This document shows positions 1 through 13,065 of a DNA stretch of 64,000 nucleotides, piece by piece. The position numbers were made by a program, and so were the translations under genes. The stretch is from Peromyscus leucopus. Its lineage: Eukaryota > Chordata > Mammalia > Rodentia > Cricetidae. The stretch is from contig NC_051063.1 of the NCBI RefSeq assembly GCF_004664715.2, forward strand, positions 118,224,629 through 118,288,628. The letters are read 5' to 3'. The notes under the pieces are model-generated. The model did not search any database and was not told the origin of the DNA. It was given only the letters and a program-made list of their open reading frames with translations. How positions within the stretch are numbered: the stretch's first letter is position 1; each line of letters starts with the position of its first letter.

Positions 1-1528
1 CAACAAAGGGTGCTGGCATAACTGGATATCAACGTGTAGAAGGCTGCAAATAGATCCATATCTGTTACCGTGCACAAAACTTAAGTCCAAGTGGATCAAA
101 GACCTCAACATAAATCCAGCTACTCTGAAGAGAAAGTAGGAAGTAGTCTTGAATGCATTGGCATAGGAGATCACTTCCTAAATATAACACCAGTGGCGCA
201 GACACTGAGACAAACAATCAATCAATGGGACCTCTTGAAACTGAGAAGCTTTTGTAGAGCAAAGGATATGGTCAACAAGGCAAAGCGACAGCCTACAGAG
301 TGGGAAAAGATCTTCACCAACCCCACATGTGACAGAGGACTGATATCCAGAATATATAAGGAACTCAAGAAATTAGACATCAAAACGACCAACAGTCCAA
401 TTGAGAAATGGGCTTTAGAACTAAACAGAGAATTCTCAACAGAGGAAACCCAAATGGCTGAAAGACATTTAAGGAATTGCTCAACATCCCTAATCATCAG
501 GGAAATGCAAATCAAAACAACTCTGAGATACCACCTTATGCCTCTCAGAGTGGCTAAGATCAAAAACACTGAAGACACTTTATGCTGGAGAGGATGTGGA
601 ACTATGGGAACTCTCCTCCACTGCTGGTGGGAATGCAAGCTTGTACAACCACTTTGGAAATCAATATGGCACTTTCTTAGAAAATTGGGAATCAATCTCC
701 CCCAAGATCCAGCTATACCACTCCTGGGCATATACCCAAGAAATGCTCAATCATACTGCAAGAGCACTTGCTCAGCTATGTTCATATCAGCATTGTTTGT
801 AATAGCCAAAACCTGGAAACAACCTAGATGCCCTTCAACTGAAGAATGGATAAATAAATTGTGGCACATATACACAATGGAATACTACTCAGCAGAGAAA
901 AACAATGACATCATGCAGTTTGCAGGCAAATGGATGGATCTAGAAAAAATCATCCTGAGTGAGGTAACCCAGACTCAGAAAGACAAATATGGTATGTACT
1001 CAATCATAGGAAGATGCTAGATGTGGAACAAGGATGACTGGACTGCTACTCACATCACCAGTGAGGCTACCTGGAAAATGGGACCTCAAAAAAGACACGG
1101 AGAAAGAGGAGGGTTTATATGAGCGAGAATTGTTGAAGTCAAAGTTGGATAAAGCATCGGACAAATAACCAAATGAATGGAAGCACAGGATCTATGAACC
1201 AAAGGCTGAGGTGAGACAGTCATTTGGCTTGATCTGTTTGGGAGGCAGCTGTGCGGTGGTGCCGGGTCCTGGGCTCGTTGCATGAGTTGGCTGTTTGAAT
1301 CCTGGGACTTATGCAGGGACGCTTGGCTCAGTCTGGGAGGGGGGAACTGGACCTGCCTGGACTGAGTCTACCAGGTTGATCCCAGTCCTCGGCGGAGACC
1401 TTGATCTGGAGGAGGTGGAAATGGGGGTGGCCTGGGGGGAGGGGGAGGGGGGCTAGAGGGGGAGAACAGGGGAATCTGTGGCTATTATGTGGAACTGAAT
1501 GGTGTTGTAAAATAAAATAAAAAAACAT
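1..1528 (+). mobile_element. LINE-1 3' portion: ORF2 C-terminus plus 3'UTR
   Basis: The first 1020 bases encode the C-terminal part of LINE-1 ORF2, the reverse transcriptase/endonuclease protein that drives retrotransposition. The frame stays open for 309 codons from 91 to 1020 and contains the family's Cys-rich C-terminal block (CWRGCG, then LLHCWWECK) followed by [10 protein letters not shown] and [13 protein letters not shown]. From 1021 the G-rich rodent LINE-1 3'UTR follows and ends in an AAATAAAATAAAA tail near 1510-1528. Compared with the copy at 18603-19561, this 3'UTR lacks about 390 bp at about 1098-1104 and a further 35-40 bp near 1210. The left edge runs out of the window, so the 5' extent is unknown. 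Not a host gene; a complete ORF2 protein is about four times longer. Confidence 0.93.
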
Positions 1529-1554
1529 ATGTCTAATAAAGGATTTAGATTCAT

Positions 1555-1960
1555 AATATGTAAGAAACTAAAACAATACTCTAGGAAGAAAGTTAATACC
1601 TTAAATGAAAATGGACAAATGGTCCTACATACATACTGAAAAAGCCACATATACATGTCCAAGAGCCATATGAAAACTCTTAAAAATGACCAATCATCAC
1701 AGAAATGTAAAATAAAACCAGAAAGAAATGGAACTTTTATAGTTGTTAGCTTATCTATTTTCAAAAGGATGAAAGTGCTTAGTGATCAGCAGAGTTGAGA
1801 AAAAACACTTTCCTCCTGACTTTGGAAATACAAACCAGTACAACCATTTTAGAATATGCTATGGAGTTTACTCAATGATGTAATTGTATGTTAATCTCAA
1901 AAATAAAAGAAGTAATGAAAAATAAAGTGTTAATCAAGTAGTCACAGGTTGAGCATCCAT
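1555..1960 (+). mobile_element. old LINE-1 ORF2 3' fragment
   Basis: A decayed stretch still reads like the nucleotide pattern upstream of the ORF2 Cys-rich block: AGAGCCATATGAAAA, then AATCATCACAGAAATG with AAAACCA after it, and a degraded Cys-block region near 1800-1860. No frame is open over a useful length. Recognised from pattern similarity to other LINE-1 copies in the window; boundaries are approximate. Confidence 0.55.
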
Positions 1961-2084
1961 CTAACAAAGGAAACAAAACACATATATCAAAGAAATATCT
2001 TATACAGAATACAGACTTCAGCATCATTCAAATAATAAAGTATAGAATCAATCAAAGTGTCATGATGAATAATACATAAAACAA

Positions 2085-2166
2085 ATCTAATGTCTATTGC
2101 TATTGTCTATCATCTGCTTATCTATCTTTCTGTCTGTGTCTATCTATCATCTATCTAGCTATATAT
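2085..2166 (+). repeat. (TCTA/TCTG)n-type imperfect microsatellite
   Basis: A run rich in TATC/TCTA and TCTG units (CTATCATCTATCTAGC and similar) with many interruptions. An ordinary interrupted tetranucleotide tract with no sign of function. Confidence 0.7.
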
Positions 2167-2984
2167 CCAAAATGAATAGAGATGATCTTGGAACCAACAT
2201 ACTTAATAGCTGGCTCAAGAGGAGTAGTGTTATTTATTAATTAAATCCCTTCCCTTCAATCCCCTTACACACATTTTCTCTCAGAATTAAGATTGTCTAG
2301 TTATCATATTGTATTATATGTCTAGTTACCATATTGTATTATACTTATACAAATGTCTACAACAATAACATTTTATCAGTATAAAATACAGTCAATTCTT
2401 TTACTTCCTAAAATAATGAAATAAGGTAAATTATAGTCATTGGCTCAAAAGCAACCACTCTAAAGTTAAATTGTTTGATTTGTACTTGATATTTGGACAA
2501 CCACATAAAATTCTTTTTTCTTGCTCTCATATTGAAAATAAAATTTATTTTCCATATAGATATAGCATATCACTATAAATACAAACTATTTAATCCAATC
2601 AATGAAATGCTAAGGGATCTGTGAAGATGATCTAACATTTACTCAGGCACAGTTTTTCTAGCTTAAACAAATAGAATAAATCTACATGTTAAACATGAAA
2701 ATGCATGCTCACATTTGATATTGTTTGTAACGATGAGAATATCAAGCAAACAAGCCATGGTTGACTTTGACATGAGTCTGCCCCACAGATTGGTTAGGCT
2801 TGTAGAACAAAAGCATAAAAATCACAGAAAGAATGAGCAGAACAGATTTCCAAATCATTCATTTCAGAAAAATATTGCATTTAAGGTTTTTTTCATTATA
2901 TTCAACTGAAGAACTAATTTGATCCAATAATTCATTTGTAGATCCCTGCTTGTTATCATATAGAGGGCAAAATAGAGAATTCTT

Positions 2985-3905
2985 TTTTCCTTTTCTTTTG
3001 ATTTAGGTTTTTTTTTTTCCATTTTACATACCAATCACAGTTCTTTCTCCCTTTTCCCCACCTTCCCCCATCTTTCCCTATCCTACCCCCATCCTATCCT
3101 TATAGGGGTGAGACCGTCCTTGGGGCTTCAACAGAGGCTAGCATACCATGTTGGGGCAGGACCAAGCCTGTCCCCACTGCATCAAGGCTGAGAGCAAGGT
3201 ATCCCATCATAGGCAATGGGCTCTAAGAAGCCACTTCATGTACCTGGGATAAGGGCTGATCCCACTCTCAGGAGCACCAGAAACACATCAAGCTGCATAA
3301 CTGTCACTAACATTCAGAGGGCCTAATTTGGTGCCATGCAGATTTTCCAGCTGTCAATCCAGAGTCCCTGAGCTCCCACTAGATCAGGTCAGCTGTCTCT
3401 GGGGATTTCTCCATCATGATCTTGACTGTCCTTGCTCACATAATCCTCCTCCCTTTTTCCAACTGAAATCTAGGACCTTGCCCCAGTGCTTTGCTGTGGG
3501 TCTCTGCATCTGTTTCCATCAGTTACCAGATGTCGGTTCTATGATGACAATTGGGGTAGTCACCAATCTGATTGCAAGGGAAGTCTTGTTCAGGTACTCT
3601 CTCCACTATTGCTAGGAGTCTTAGCCAGAAAAGCTAGGTAAAAAAGATAACCCTAAGAGGAACATGCATGGATCACCCCAGGAAGGGGAAATAGTAAAGA
3701 TATTCTGAGTAAACTGGTAGGGGACAGGTGTAGAGGAGAGGGGATGGAGGGTAGAAATGTAAAAGATAGAGATGGTAGAGTTGGGAGAGGAACAGAGAGG
3801 GAGCGTAATGAAAGGGATATCTTGATAGAGGGAGCCATTATGGGTTTAAGGAGAAATCTGATGCTACAGAAATCCTCAGGAATCCATAAGGATTCTTATA
3901 CATGG
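2985..3905 (-). mobile_element. LINE-1 3'UTR, inverted
   Basis: Read on the minus strand this is a rodent LINE-1 3'UTR. The part at 3100-3240 matches the fragments at 47035-47225 and 60083-60345 (pattern GGTATCCCATCATAGGC...GGGCTC). The part at 3330-3610 matches, in antisense, the 3'UTR at 45180-45720 (CAGAGACCCACAGC, AGGCCCTCTGAATG). A T-rich run at about 2996-3022 is the complement of the A tail, so the element points leftward. Short ORFs here, including 3328-3615, lie in untranslated repeat DNA and are not genes. Confidence 0.8.
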
Positions 3906-6900
3906 TGTTAACCTTAGAATTATTTTTTTGCAATACATTGTTCTTTACATTTTTTCTGTATGGATTTTTTTCAAATCCATAAATTTACATATGTTAGATT
4001 AGGGTTCTACCACTGAGTTACATGACCATTCTAAATTCTATTGGTAGAGACAATAATTCCCATAGAGTGTTGACCCAATCCTCCCTTGAATCACTTGGGT
4101 GTACAATATTTCCCACTGTTAAAGTCCTTGCTCTTTATTCTTATGATGCCTTTTGTGTGACATGATGCCACAGAAAAACCAAGTCATTCCATTTTGTCAC
4201 TATTAATCAGTATATAGGTATGTTTTAATTGTCCCTCTGAGATCTGTTTTAATGTAACTCTAAGCAAAATGGCTCAAAGTACTGTCTCTCAGGAATCCTG
4301 AGTTAGAAGGAGGACTAGCAGGCTTGATTGATCATAAGTGTGGAGGTACTAATATTTAAGATAACACAGAGAGATGCTTTGATGTGAAACTGACTGTGGC
4401 TACTATGTTTGAGTTTTTTTCTGTGTGTTTAATACAAGCCTCCACTCAAATATGATACATCCCAGTCAAGCAATGAGGTGAGTGTAAAAATGCTGACTAT
4501 GAAATTGTGGCCATAATCAGGATATTTATGAGCTAAATAATGTGTTTATCCTTTCAACAACAGCATGAAAGAAGATACATCTATAGATCATAATCTAATT
4601 CAAACAAAGGGGACCATTTAATACATGAATTTATATTGGCTGCATGACTTCTCATTTTTTTTAAATTTCATGTAAAATAAGCAGAAACTAATCTGTCAAT
4701 ATTGCTCAATATCTCTGATTTCAATCCTCAAGAACAAAAACAAAACAAACAATAGGCAGAAAGAACTGGTGTTTAACAGAATGCCTATTAATGAATAGAG
4801 TATCAGCAATGTGAGTAGTTGGAAAATTGCTTTGCAATAACTCTTTAAGTTTAGCTTAAATTTTTAATTAGCAAAATGATTTTGCAATGTAATTTCAAAT
4901 ACCTTTCAGGGAAAAAATGTTTATGCAAGGATTTCATTCATATAAACTACTTGCTATAATCAAGGATGTGATCAAATCCAGAATAAAATAGGAGGAGTTT
5001 AAAAAGGAATTCAAATCATTATCTCTTTATTAATATAGAGAACAAAATTATTTGCAATTATTGTGTATAGCTAGAATTTGCAGGAGCAGGCATATCATTG
5101 ACCTGAGGTCTCCTTTGTGTCCAACTGCCCCAAATTCTTGAGTCTGATATGTCTCTTGGCACATAGGCCCCTTCTAAGGCAAAACATGGACATTCTAGGA
5201 TGACCATATGATAATCACTTAGATTAAAGACAAGACATGTATGTAGGTATTTTCACACTCACATGTTATCTTTTGGTTTGGAGGAGATCTGAGAAAGTCT
5301 GTGTGGAGCAGAATGACCTGAAACACACTATTCAGTGTAGGCTGGTCTCAAATTTACAATGAGTGCCAAGATGACAGACAGGTCTTTATCAGTATGTTCA
5401 AATTACTGTGTTTTGTGTATAAGATTACCATCTTTTCTGTTCAGTCAGGATCTCTTTTCTTATCTTTCCTCAGTCACTTTGAAATCTATAGTAGCTAGAC
5501 ATACCCATTTTCATCTCTGTTTTAGTACTTCAACAGTGACATAAGCTAAGCTAAAGACAATGTCACTTTATAAGCAACACTGTAGCATTTTTGATTTAAC
5601 AGTGCTTATTAGAGAGTTGCCTAGGATGAAAGTGTCTGACAGAAATAACTCAAAAAGGGAGCATATGGGATAATTTCTATCATCAAATTCCCATGAAGTT
5701 CAAAGACTGATGTGGTATGTTTGTAGCTCCTTAAGTGAGCAGCCCTCTTCTATAGTGGCAATGATATTGACAATATCTGAGGAAACAGATGGCAGGAATC
5801 ATGCAGGATAATTTAGATCTAGAAATTCTCAGTAACATAACACGGTTGCATAAATCAAATGTCATTAGATGTCATGGGTCATGATAGTAATGCTATCATG
5901 GTAACTCTGTGAGTATGTTTGTTAACTCCATCAATATCTCAAATTATTTCTTATATACAAAAATGGCAATAAAAATATAGATTTAAACTTACCCTCAGGA
6001 TTAAACAAATATCGTGGTGAATTACAAAAAATCACTCTGAAATATCAATTATTGTTTAATAGTCTGTGTTCTAGTGTTATTAAACACACTTAGACTTCAA
6101 AATCACTCATCTGCGAAGACCTTGCTTGTATTTACTAAGAATTATGTCTTCATCCTGACAGACAAAATGAGCATGTTTAAATTGTCTCTTATGTAGTTGT
6201 AGGTATTGCATGACTTATTTTTTTCTGAGTAACTCAATTAATAATGAAAGATTAATCTTAAGTCATATTTAGCTAAATTAGTTTTTTTCTAAAAACCAGA
6301 AGAGGTTGTAAATATAAAATCAGGTCAAGATGGAGAAAATAAATGTCTCTTCACTATTAATCCTCTATGGGGGCATTAGGGCTATTCGTCTAAAATTAAG
6401 AAACACTACACATCACTTCTTCCCTTAGAAGTATGATATATCCCTACTTACTATCCACAAGATAATTTCTTGGAATTTAATAATCTCAGCAAATTCAGTC
6501 TTTTTATATTTCACAGAAATACACTTGTGCATATGTAAGATACTCCCATCTCATTGTGAAACTAGTTGTCACATCCTGAACACATTTTATGTTCCACAAT
6601 TCCTTACATATTCATTTTAATGTCATTTTTTAAAAATTTATTTCTTCTAGTCTCTTTTCTTCATGATCTTCAAAACATGTTTACTTGTAAAGACAATACT
6701 ACAATTATGTGACTTCAGAAAAGAATAAGCAAGAAGAAAGACCCTGTATGAAGAAGATAAGCAGGAGAGATGAAGAGCAGTATAATTGGTAAACCTAAAG
6801 ACACTGACCCAAGAGATAAGTCAGGGTTGAGGCTGTAGAGATTCAATAGTCAATTTAAGTTCATTATCACTGTATACAATTTTGGCATATCTTAATAAGT

Positions 6901-7069
6901 CTTTCATAGTGAGAGAGTAATTTTATTGTTGCTTTATTATTTAATTAACTCCATAATGGGGAACATAAATTATACATATTGCATAATGGCCTAATACAAA
7001 AGTATAGGCTAATACAAAAGCATAGTAGTTAGTGAAAAATGTGACTTTAAAAAATTTGCTAAAAAATAC
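3906..7069. other. gene-free AT-rich DNA, no clear family
   Basis: No ORF with recognisable protein similarity, no RNA gene and no young repeat is visible. The stretch at about 5255-5370 has a faint resemblance to an inverted B1/PB1 SINE (TAGGCTGGTCTCAAATTTACA), too weak to call. A short local duplication, CTAATACAAAAG, occurs twice at about 6990-7020. The rest is probably very old repeat or unique intergenic DNA. Confidence 0.5.
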
Positions 7070-7990
7070 CATTTTATGCTATTGCACAGAAACATTTACT
7101 TACATTTTTACAAACAATATTTCTTTCGAGGATGTAAAGTATTCCACTGTATAACATACCACATTCTATTTATGCATTACAGCAATGGTGGACACCTAAT
7201 TGATTCATATATTGGCTACTTTGGATATTGTTACAATAAACATGGGAGTCAAAATATACTTTTGACATTCTGATTCAATATCAGAAATATCAGTGAATGT
7301 TTACCCAGAAGAAGCAATGTTGGATCATGTAGTAATTTTATTTTTACTATGTTATATAGACTCTCAAACTATTCTGAAATTATGTCAGTAATTTATATCT
7401 TGATGAGCAATACATTTTTCTAATTATCTTCATGCTTACTAAACCTAGCTATCATTCATATTCTGATCATAGTTTCATAACATACTATAACACCTCTATT
7501 TATAATACTTTAGATTCAATTTGTATTTCTATGATAATCAGAAATGTAAATCATTTTCCATAGATGTCCTGGAATTCATATTTCTTCTTTTGAGAAGTGT
7601 CTGTTCATATCATTTACTAGTTTTTTTTAATATTTCTTTGTTTTCTTGCCATTATAGTTGTTTGGGTTTCTTATGTATTTTGAATATTAGCCTCTTTTCA
7701 CAAAGTTATTCCTTGAAATTATTTTCCCAAGCTACAAGATCTCTCTCTACTTTATTAATTACTTCCTATGCTTTGTGGAAGCTGTTTAGTTTGGCAGTCA
7801 TCTGTATGTCTCCTTTTCTTCCTTTGCCTGTATTATTGGATCCCTATGCAAGAAATCATAGTTTAAAATGTGTTCATGAAAGCTACTCACTTTTGTATAC
7901 TGTATGATAAGAGTTAAGTTTCATCATTCTTTATGTGGCCATCAGCTTCTTCTATGCCATTTATTGACAAGACTCTTCTCCATTGTATGT
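7070..7990 (-). mobile_element. old LINE-1 ORF2 3' region, inverted
   Basis: On the plus strand this is the antisense of LINE-1: GTAAAGTATTCCACTGTATA, TTTGGATATTGTTACAATAAACATGGGAG, then the downstream TCTCTCTACTTTATTAATT and CTATGCTTTGTGGAAGCTG. Many substitutions and no open ORF2 frame show an old copy. The 128-codon plus-strand ORF at 7521-7907 is antisense to the element and is not a gene. Confidence 0.7.
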
Positions 7991-9309
7991 TCTTGGCACA
8001 TTTTATAAAATCAATTGGCTAAACACTTGGGTTTATTTCTAGGTTTATTAGCCAACACAATTGAACACAATTAGTCAATGTTGTTTGTTTTACAAAATCA
8101 GTTTTAGCAGAAACAGAACAAGTATTGTTACAAGATGCTAAAAGAAAGGAGAGGGGAAAGAGATAGTGAAAAGGAGTGCAAAAATTCAGTTAGATAAATA
8201 AATTTAAATTATCTAATAAATTTGGTTGTGGCTACAGTTAATAATAATAATAATGTCCCCAAATAGATTTTTAATATCTTCACAACAAAAATAGTAAGTC
8301 GATGGTCTTGTGTTAATTCAGTCGAATCTTCTCCAACATATGTTAATGTCACATAGTATATAAAAGTTCATATGATTATTGTGTCTATTGAAATATTAAT
8401 TTAAAATGCATATTCATAAACAAGAATTTATAGGTTCAGGATTTAGCAATCCATATGTATATGGGTACATGTATATTTATAATAGATTATAATTAATTTA
8501 TGTTTGCTCCAAATTTTGGTCAGTACAAAATCCACTAAAGCAACATTGTTATCTCCAGATGAAGTGTCCAGGAATGCGAAAAGGCAAAGTCAAATGCTTT
8601 GATGCTTAGGTCTTAGAAAAAAATATATTTTCTTGGTGACAGAGGCAGCCGCTATTTCTCTGTAGTTCAGAAAGCCCGGGGTTGAGGGAGAAGCATAGAG
8701 TAAAACCTGAGCAAGACTAATGTCACTTGCAGAATTCAAAATAAACTACTGATGGCTGTTTGAGAATCTATGTGCAGGAAGTGATATCTCTAACTTAAAA
8801 CAATATGACACAGTAACAATAATAAATAAACAACACATTAAGAGATAACCTCTCTTCTCAGGAAGCCATGAGGTGATTCCTAGTTCTGAGAAGTCTGTGC
8901 AAAGCAATAGGACATTCCCAAGCAAGGCCATGGCTCCTATGGCATAGATAGTGTGTCATAGCAGAAATAAGCAATGCAAATGTCTCAGTGATTCAGCTTA
9001 ATTTTCTAAAAAAAGAAGTTGAAGTTGGTTTTTGGTTGTTGTTGTTTGTTTATGTTTGTTTAAATTAGATGATGAATTCTCTTTGAGCATATGCTTTGGT
9101 GTGTAAGATCCTTCAGGCTTAAAATAGCCTTGTCCTATAGACTCAATGAAAGAACATTTGACACAAATCTCTGAGTAACTCAGGTAACTAGGCCACAACG
9201 ACTTCATTTTTTGTTTTAATGCATGTTCAAGTATTATAAACATTTAATTCATATTATTTTAATACTATATATATCCATACATTTATACATAAATATGTAC
9301 ATATATATG
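7991..9309. other. gene-free AT-rich DNA
   Basis: No gene, RNA or well-defined repeat recognised. It includes a short AAT repeat near 8241-8252 and scattered A-rich sequence. Confidence 0.5.
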
Positions 9310-9985
9310 CAACTATTTTCTTCTTCTTTCATTAAATGAGGGGTACTTAGTCTGATTCCATTATTTCTGAGGAAAACTTTGATAAAAATATGTACACATA
9401 TTTTTGTGTTCTTTGTTTAATTGAGTCACTGGGAATTTACTGAGGAGTAGTATAGTTGTACCAAATGCTTGTATACTTAACCCTCATTTCCATAATGACT
9501 TCACCAATTTGCACACCCTCACACCATTAGCATGTAAGGGATACTGATTAGCACTTTTTTGCTATGTATTTATTTTGTTGAACATTGCCAATCTCACTAA
9601 GAAGCTCAGTGTTAATTTTGTTTTCATTTTCCTACAGATTAAACATGTCGACTATTTTTCATATATTCATTGTCCATCTACATTACTTTTCAGACTTGTC
9701 TAAATTATTTATGTATTTTTGGCTGGATAATTTAATATTTTTGTGTATAGCTTTTAAGTTTGGGATACCTTTTAGATGTTTATTTCCCAAGGATGAGTAG
9801 ATAGAAAAGAGTTTCTTCCGTTCTTTGGGGTGCTGTTTCACTTGAAATTGCTTCCTTTTTTGTGAAGAATGCGTTAAATCTATGTGGTCCCATTACATTT
9901 TTTTTTAAGTTCTGGATTGTTAAAGTGGATTGCAAATTTGACAAAAAGCTGTGTTCCTTTTATTTTCAATAGTTGCAGAAGTATC
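9310..9985 (-). mobile_element. old LINE-1 fragment, inverted
   Basis: The plus strand carries antisense LINE-1 landmarks: GAATTTACTGAGGAGTAGTATAG, a CCAATTTGCACACCCTCACACCA-like block near 9510, and CTGTTTCACTTGAAATTGCTTCC near 9833. The copy is heavily mutated and has no usable frame on either strand. Confidence 0.6.
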
Positions 9986-11631
9986 CATTAAAGGCCTAAA
10001 TTAATTAATCAAATAGAGGAATTAAGGCTGTAGGTCAAATTTGAAGACTCACAGAAAGTTATTCTCACTTTCCCTTCATTTGAATATGATAAATGAAATG
10101 AGATATTTGAAAATACATAAAACAATGATAAAATTTTATTAACATTTACAATTCCTTCAACACTTACTATATTACAGCAACACAGTAGTCTTAAAATCCT
10201 TGAATTCACATCCACATTTGACAGTGCATAAAAACCAAGTCTATTTAAGTAAATATAAAAAATATAACATGGAATAATAGTGGAAATATTTTCCAAAGAA
10301 ATAACATAGCACACCAATTCTATTTTTTACCATAATTGCTGTTTAAGAGGGAAAAGTTGCCATCACATCTCTTCTTTGATTGATTTATTTCAAAGAAGAA
10401 AGATTGATTCATCTAAAAATAGCATATTATATCAATTATTCAAACATTGATAGAGGAAAAATGGGGGCTTATGGAGGTTGTATGGATAATTTACATACAT
10501 TATTGAAAAAGACACATAGTGGGGCATATATATTTTAAAATGTGATTATTTTTATTTTTATTTATTTTTATTTTTTATTTGTCTAAAACAATTTTAATTA
10601 ACACCATCAAACAATCGAGTAAACATACTGATGTCCATGTCATTACAGTTTTCCTTTCACTTTATATCTTCATTTTTAATCTACAGATAATGAAGATTCA
10701 TCTTTGAGGAACAAAGCATGGTATTTTATTATGGTCAAATAGCATATTTTAATATTACTACTCATCACCTTAAATATTTATATTTTCTTTGTAATGAGAA
10801 CATTAGCAATTCCCTTCCACAGCTATTTTGAATAATGTGATATAACAGTTTAACAAAAATTACTGATTTTAGTTGGAAGTTATGTTTAAGGGGTCTGCTC
10901 TAGTTTGTTTCCCTGTTGCTATGATAAAATACCAATCAAAATCAACATAATGGAATAAAAGATTATTTTTAATTGAATGGCAATACAGGTGATTTCACAC
11001 GATTTTATCAGTGTACTCAAAAAAATAAAGAACTATGCCAAAACAGTTTTGATGAAAACTTTTGAGTATTTGGAGTGTAAGGAATCTTTCAAAAATTTCA
11101 AGAATATGCAGGGTCAAAATACTGGGCTGAATTTTTTTTCATCTGGAACATACTGATTATGGTTAGTCTCATTGGCCTTTATTGTTCTAAATAGTCTGGA
11201 TTTTCCATTTGTCAAGGAAAGTAATCTAAACACTATTATATAATCAATTGAATTATTAGGATGTGTATTTTCTTATTATATTTCTATTGCTATATATATA
11301 TGAATGAAAATTATACTCTGACATATTGCAAATCAAATGGTAACATTAGTATATTTGATAACATGTATCTTCCTTATATTTTTATTCCCACTATTACCTT
11401 TATTTCATTTATTTGAGTTATCCATAGAAGAAAAGAAATAACAGAATGGAATCTGAAGAGTAAAATGTATTGCCTGGAAATCAGAATACCATCACAGAGG
11501 AACTCATGCTTCAAAGTTGGGCTTCATCAATACTTACACAGCATACACTGAACATTATCACTTGCAACAGTGCCTTTAAATTCTCCATTGTTCTCACTAG
11601 GAGAAATTTCATGTTTAATCACTTATACACA
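9986..11631. other. AT-rich upstream region of the olfactory receptor
   Basis: No exon or promoter can be named. Olfactory receptor genes usually have one or more upstream non-coding exons, so a transcription start and splice acceptor may lie here, but the sequence alone does not fix them. About 10895-10985 (GTTTGTTTCCCTGTTGCTATGATAAAA) resembles the start of the rodent repeat at 31605-32090. Confidence 0.4.
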
Positions 11632-12555
11632 ATGAACAACAGCATTGTTAAAGAGTTTACAATTCTGGGACTCACTCAAAAGTCTGAACTTCAGGGACTT
11701 CTTTTCATTATCTTCCTTTTTATCTACCTTGTGGCTTTCTTTGGTAATATGCTAATTGTCATTGCTATAATCTACAACACTACCTTGCACACCCCAATGT
11801 ATGTTCTTCTTCTGGCCCTGGCTGTTGTGGACATCATCTGCACAACGAGCATCATTCCAAAGATGCTAGGAACAATGCTAACATCAGAAAATTCGATCTC
11901 ATATGGAGGCTGCATGTCTCAGCTCTTCTTCTTTACATGGTCCCTGGGGGCTGAGATGGTGCTCTTCACTACCATGGCCTATGACCGCTACGTGGCCATT
12001 TGTTTCCCACTTCGGTACAGTACTATTATGAACCACTTTACATGTGCAGCCTTGCTCAGCATCGTCATGGGTATTGCAGTAACCAATTCCTGGGTGCACA
12101 CAGGTCTCATTCTAAGGCTGACTTTCTGTGGGCCAAATACAATTGACCACTTCTTCTGTGAAATACCCCCACTGCTAGCTTTGTCCTGCAGTCCCGTGAG
12201 AGTCAATGAGGTGATGGTTTATGTTGCTGATCTCACCCTGGCTGTGGGAGACTTCACCCTCACTTGCATTTCCTATGGCTTTATCATTGCTGCTATTCTC
12301 CGCATCCGTACGACAGAGGGCAAGAAGAAAGCCTTCTCCACATGCTCATCCCACCTTATGGTGGTGTCCCTTTACTATTCCCCTGTGATCTATACCTATA
12401 TCCGACCTGCATCCAGCTACAACTTTGAAAGGGACAAGGTGGTAGCTGCACTTTATACTCTAGTAACTCCCACATTAAACCCAATAGTGTACAGTTTCCG
12501 GAACAAGGAGATGCAAGCAGGAATTAGGAAAGTGTTTGCTTTCCTGAAACGCTAA
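11632..12555 (+). CDS. Or13g1: olfactory receptor, OR13G1 ortholog
   Basis: A single-exon odorant receptor of 307 residues, a seven-transmembrane G-protein-coupled receptor acting in the cilia of olfactory neurons through the olfactory G protein. The start at 11632 gives the usual short N-terminus with a glycosylation sequon (N2-N-S) and the family length. The frame stays open upstream to an ATG at 11470, but that extension has no olfactory-receptor character and the intermediate ATG at 11611 is less typical. Visible landmarks are LHTPMY (residues 52-57), conserved Cys94, MAYDRYVAIC (115-124), ECL2 cysteines 166, 176 and 186, KAFSTCSSH (233-241) and PTLNPIVYSFRN (280-291). From memory of the human family it is closest to OR13G1, almost residue for residue through TM2-TM7. 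No disabling change is seen, and its ligand is not deducible from sequence. Confidence 0.95.
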   Translation: MNNSIVKEFTILGLTQKSELQGLLFIIFLFIYLVAFFGNMLIVIAIIYNTTLHTPMYVLLLALAVVDIICTTSIIPKMLGTMLTSENSISYGGCMSQLFFFTWSLGAEMVLFTTMAYDRYVAICFPLRYSTIMNHFTCAALLSIVMGIAVTNSWVHTGLILRLTFCGPNTIDHFFCEIPPLLALSCSPVRVNEVMVYVADLTLAVGDFTLTCISYGFIIAAILRIRTTEGKKKAFSTCSSHLMVVSLYYSPVIYTYIRPASSYNFERDKVVAALYTLVTPTLNPIVYSFRNKEMQAGIRKVFAFLKR

Positions 12556-13065
12556 TGGTTTCAGAAGAGCATATAACCTAATTCATGTAAAACTATTTCC
12601 TATAAGATTTCAAGTTGATATTTTTTTCCTTAAGTACTTCCATCAAATGTAATTATTGCATCTAAAATATATTTCCCATTTTAAAAAGGCACAACCCCTT
12701 GGAGAAAAGATCCAGGGGAGAATTTATATAAATCAAGATTAATCACATTAGAATATATAAGCACTATTCAAAAAAAGCCATTCCAAACTCTGATGAATTG
12801 ATTCAAACACATCCTCTCGTAAACACCAGGCACTTTTCCACTACTATGGGTAGCTATGAAAGTGAACTTTCTGTCCATATAAGTTGTATTCAAATTTTAA
12901 ATTACAGATGATCCTAAGTACAGATAATTTAGGAAGCTATAAGATAATTCATTAAAATCTGTTAATAAATGCTATTAAAATAATAAGTTGTTTATTTCCC
13001 ATGTGGCAATAAACAAAGTCACATACTTGATGTCTGAGTTAAGCGAAGACTGAAACATAAAAATG
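12556..13065. other. 3' flank of the olfactory receptor
   Basis: AT-rich sequence without a recognisable gene or repeat. AATTAAA-like and AATAAA-like words are present (for example AATAAA at about 12965), but the true cleavage site cannot be chosen. Confidence 0.4.

Noticed and set aside
222..731. 169-codon minus ORF over LINE-1
   Set aside because: Antisense of LINE-1 ORF2; the same shadow appears on the inverted copy at 18249-18617.
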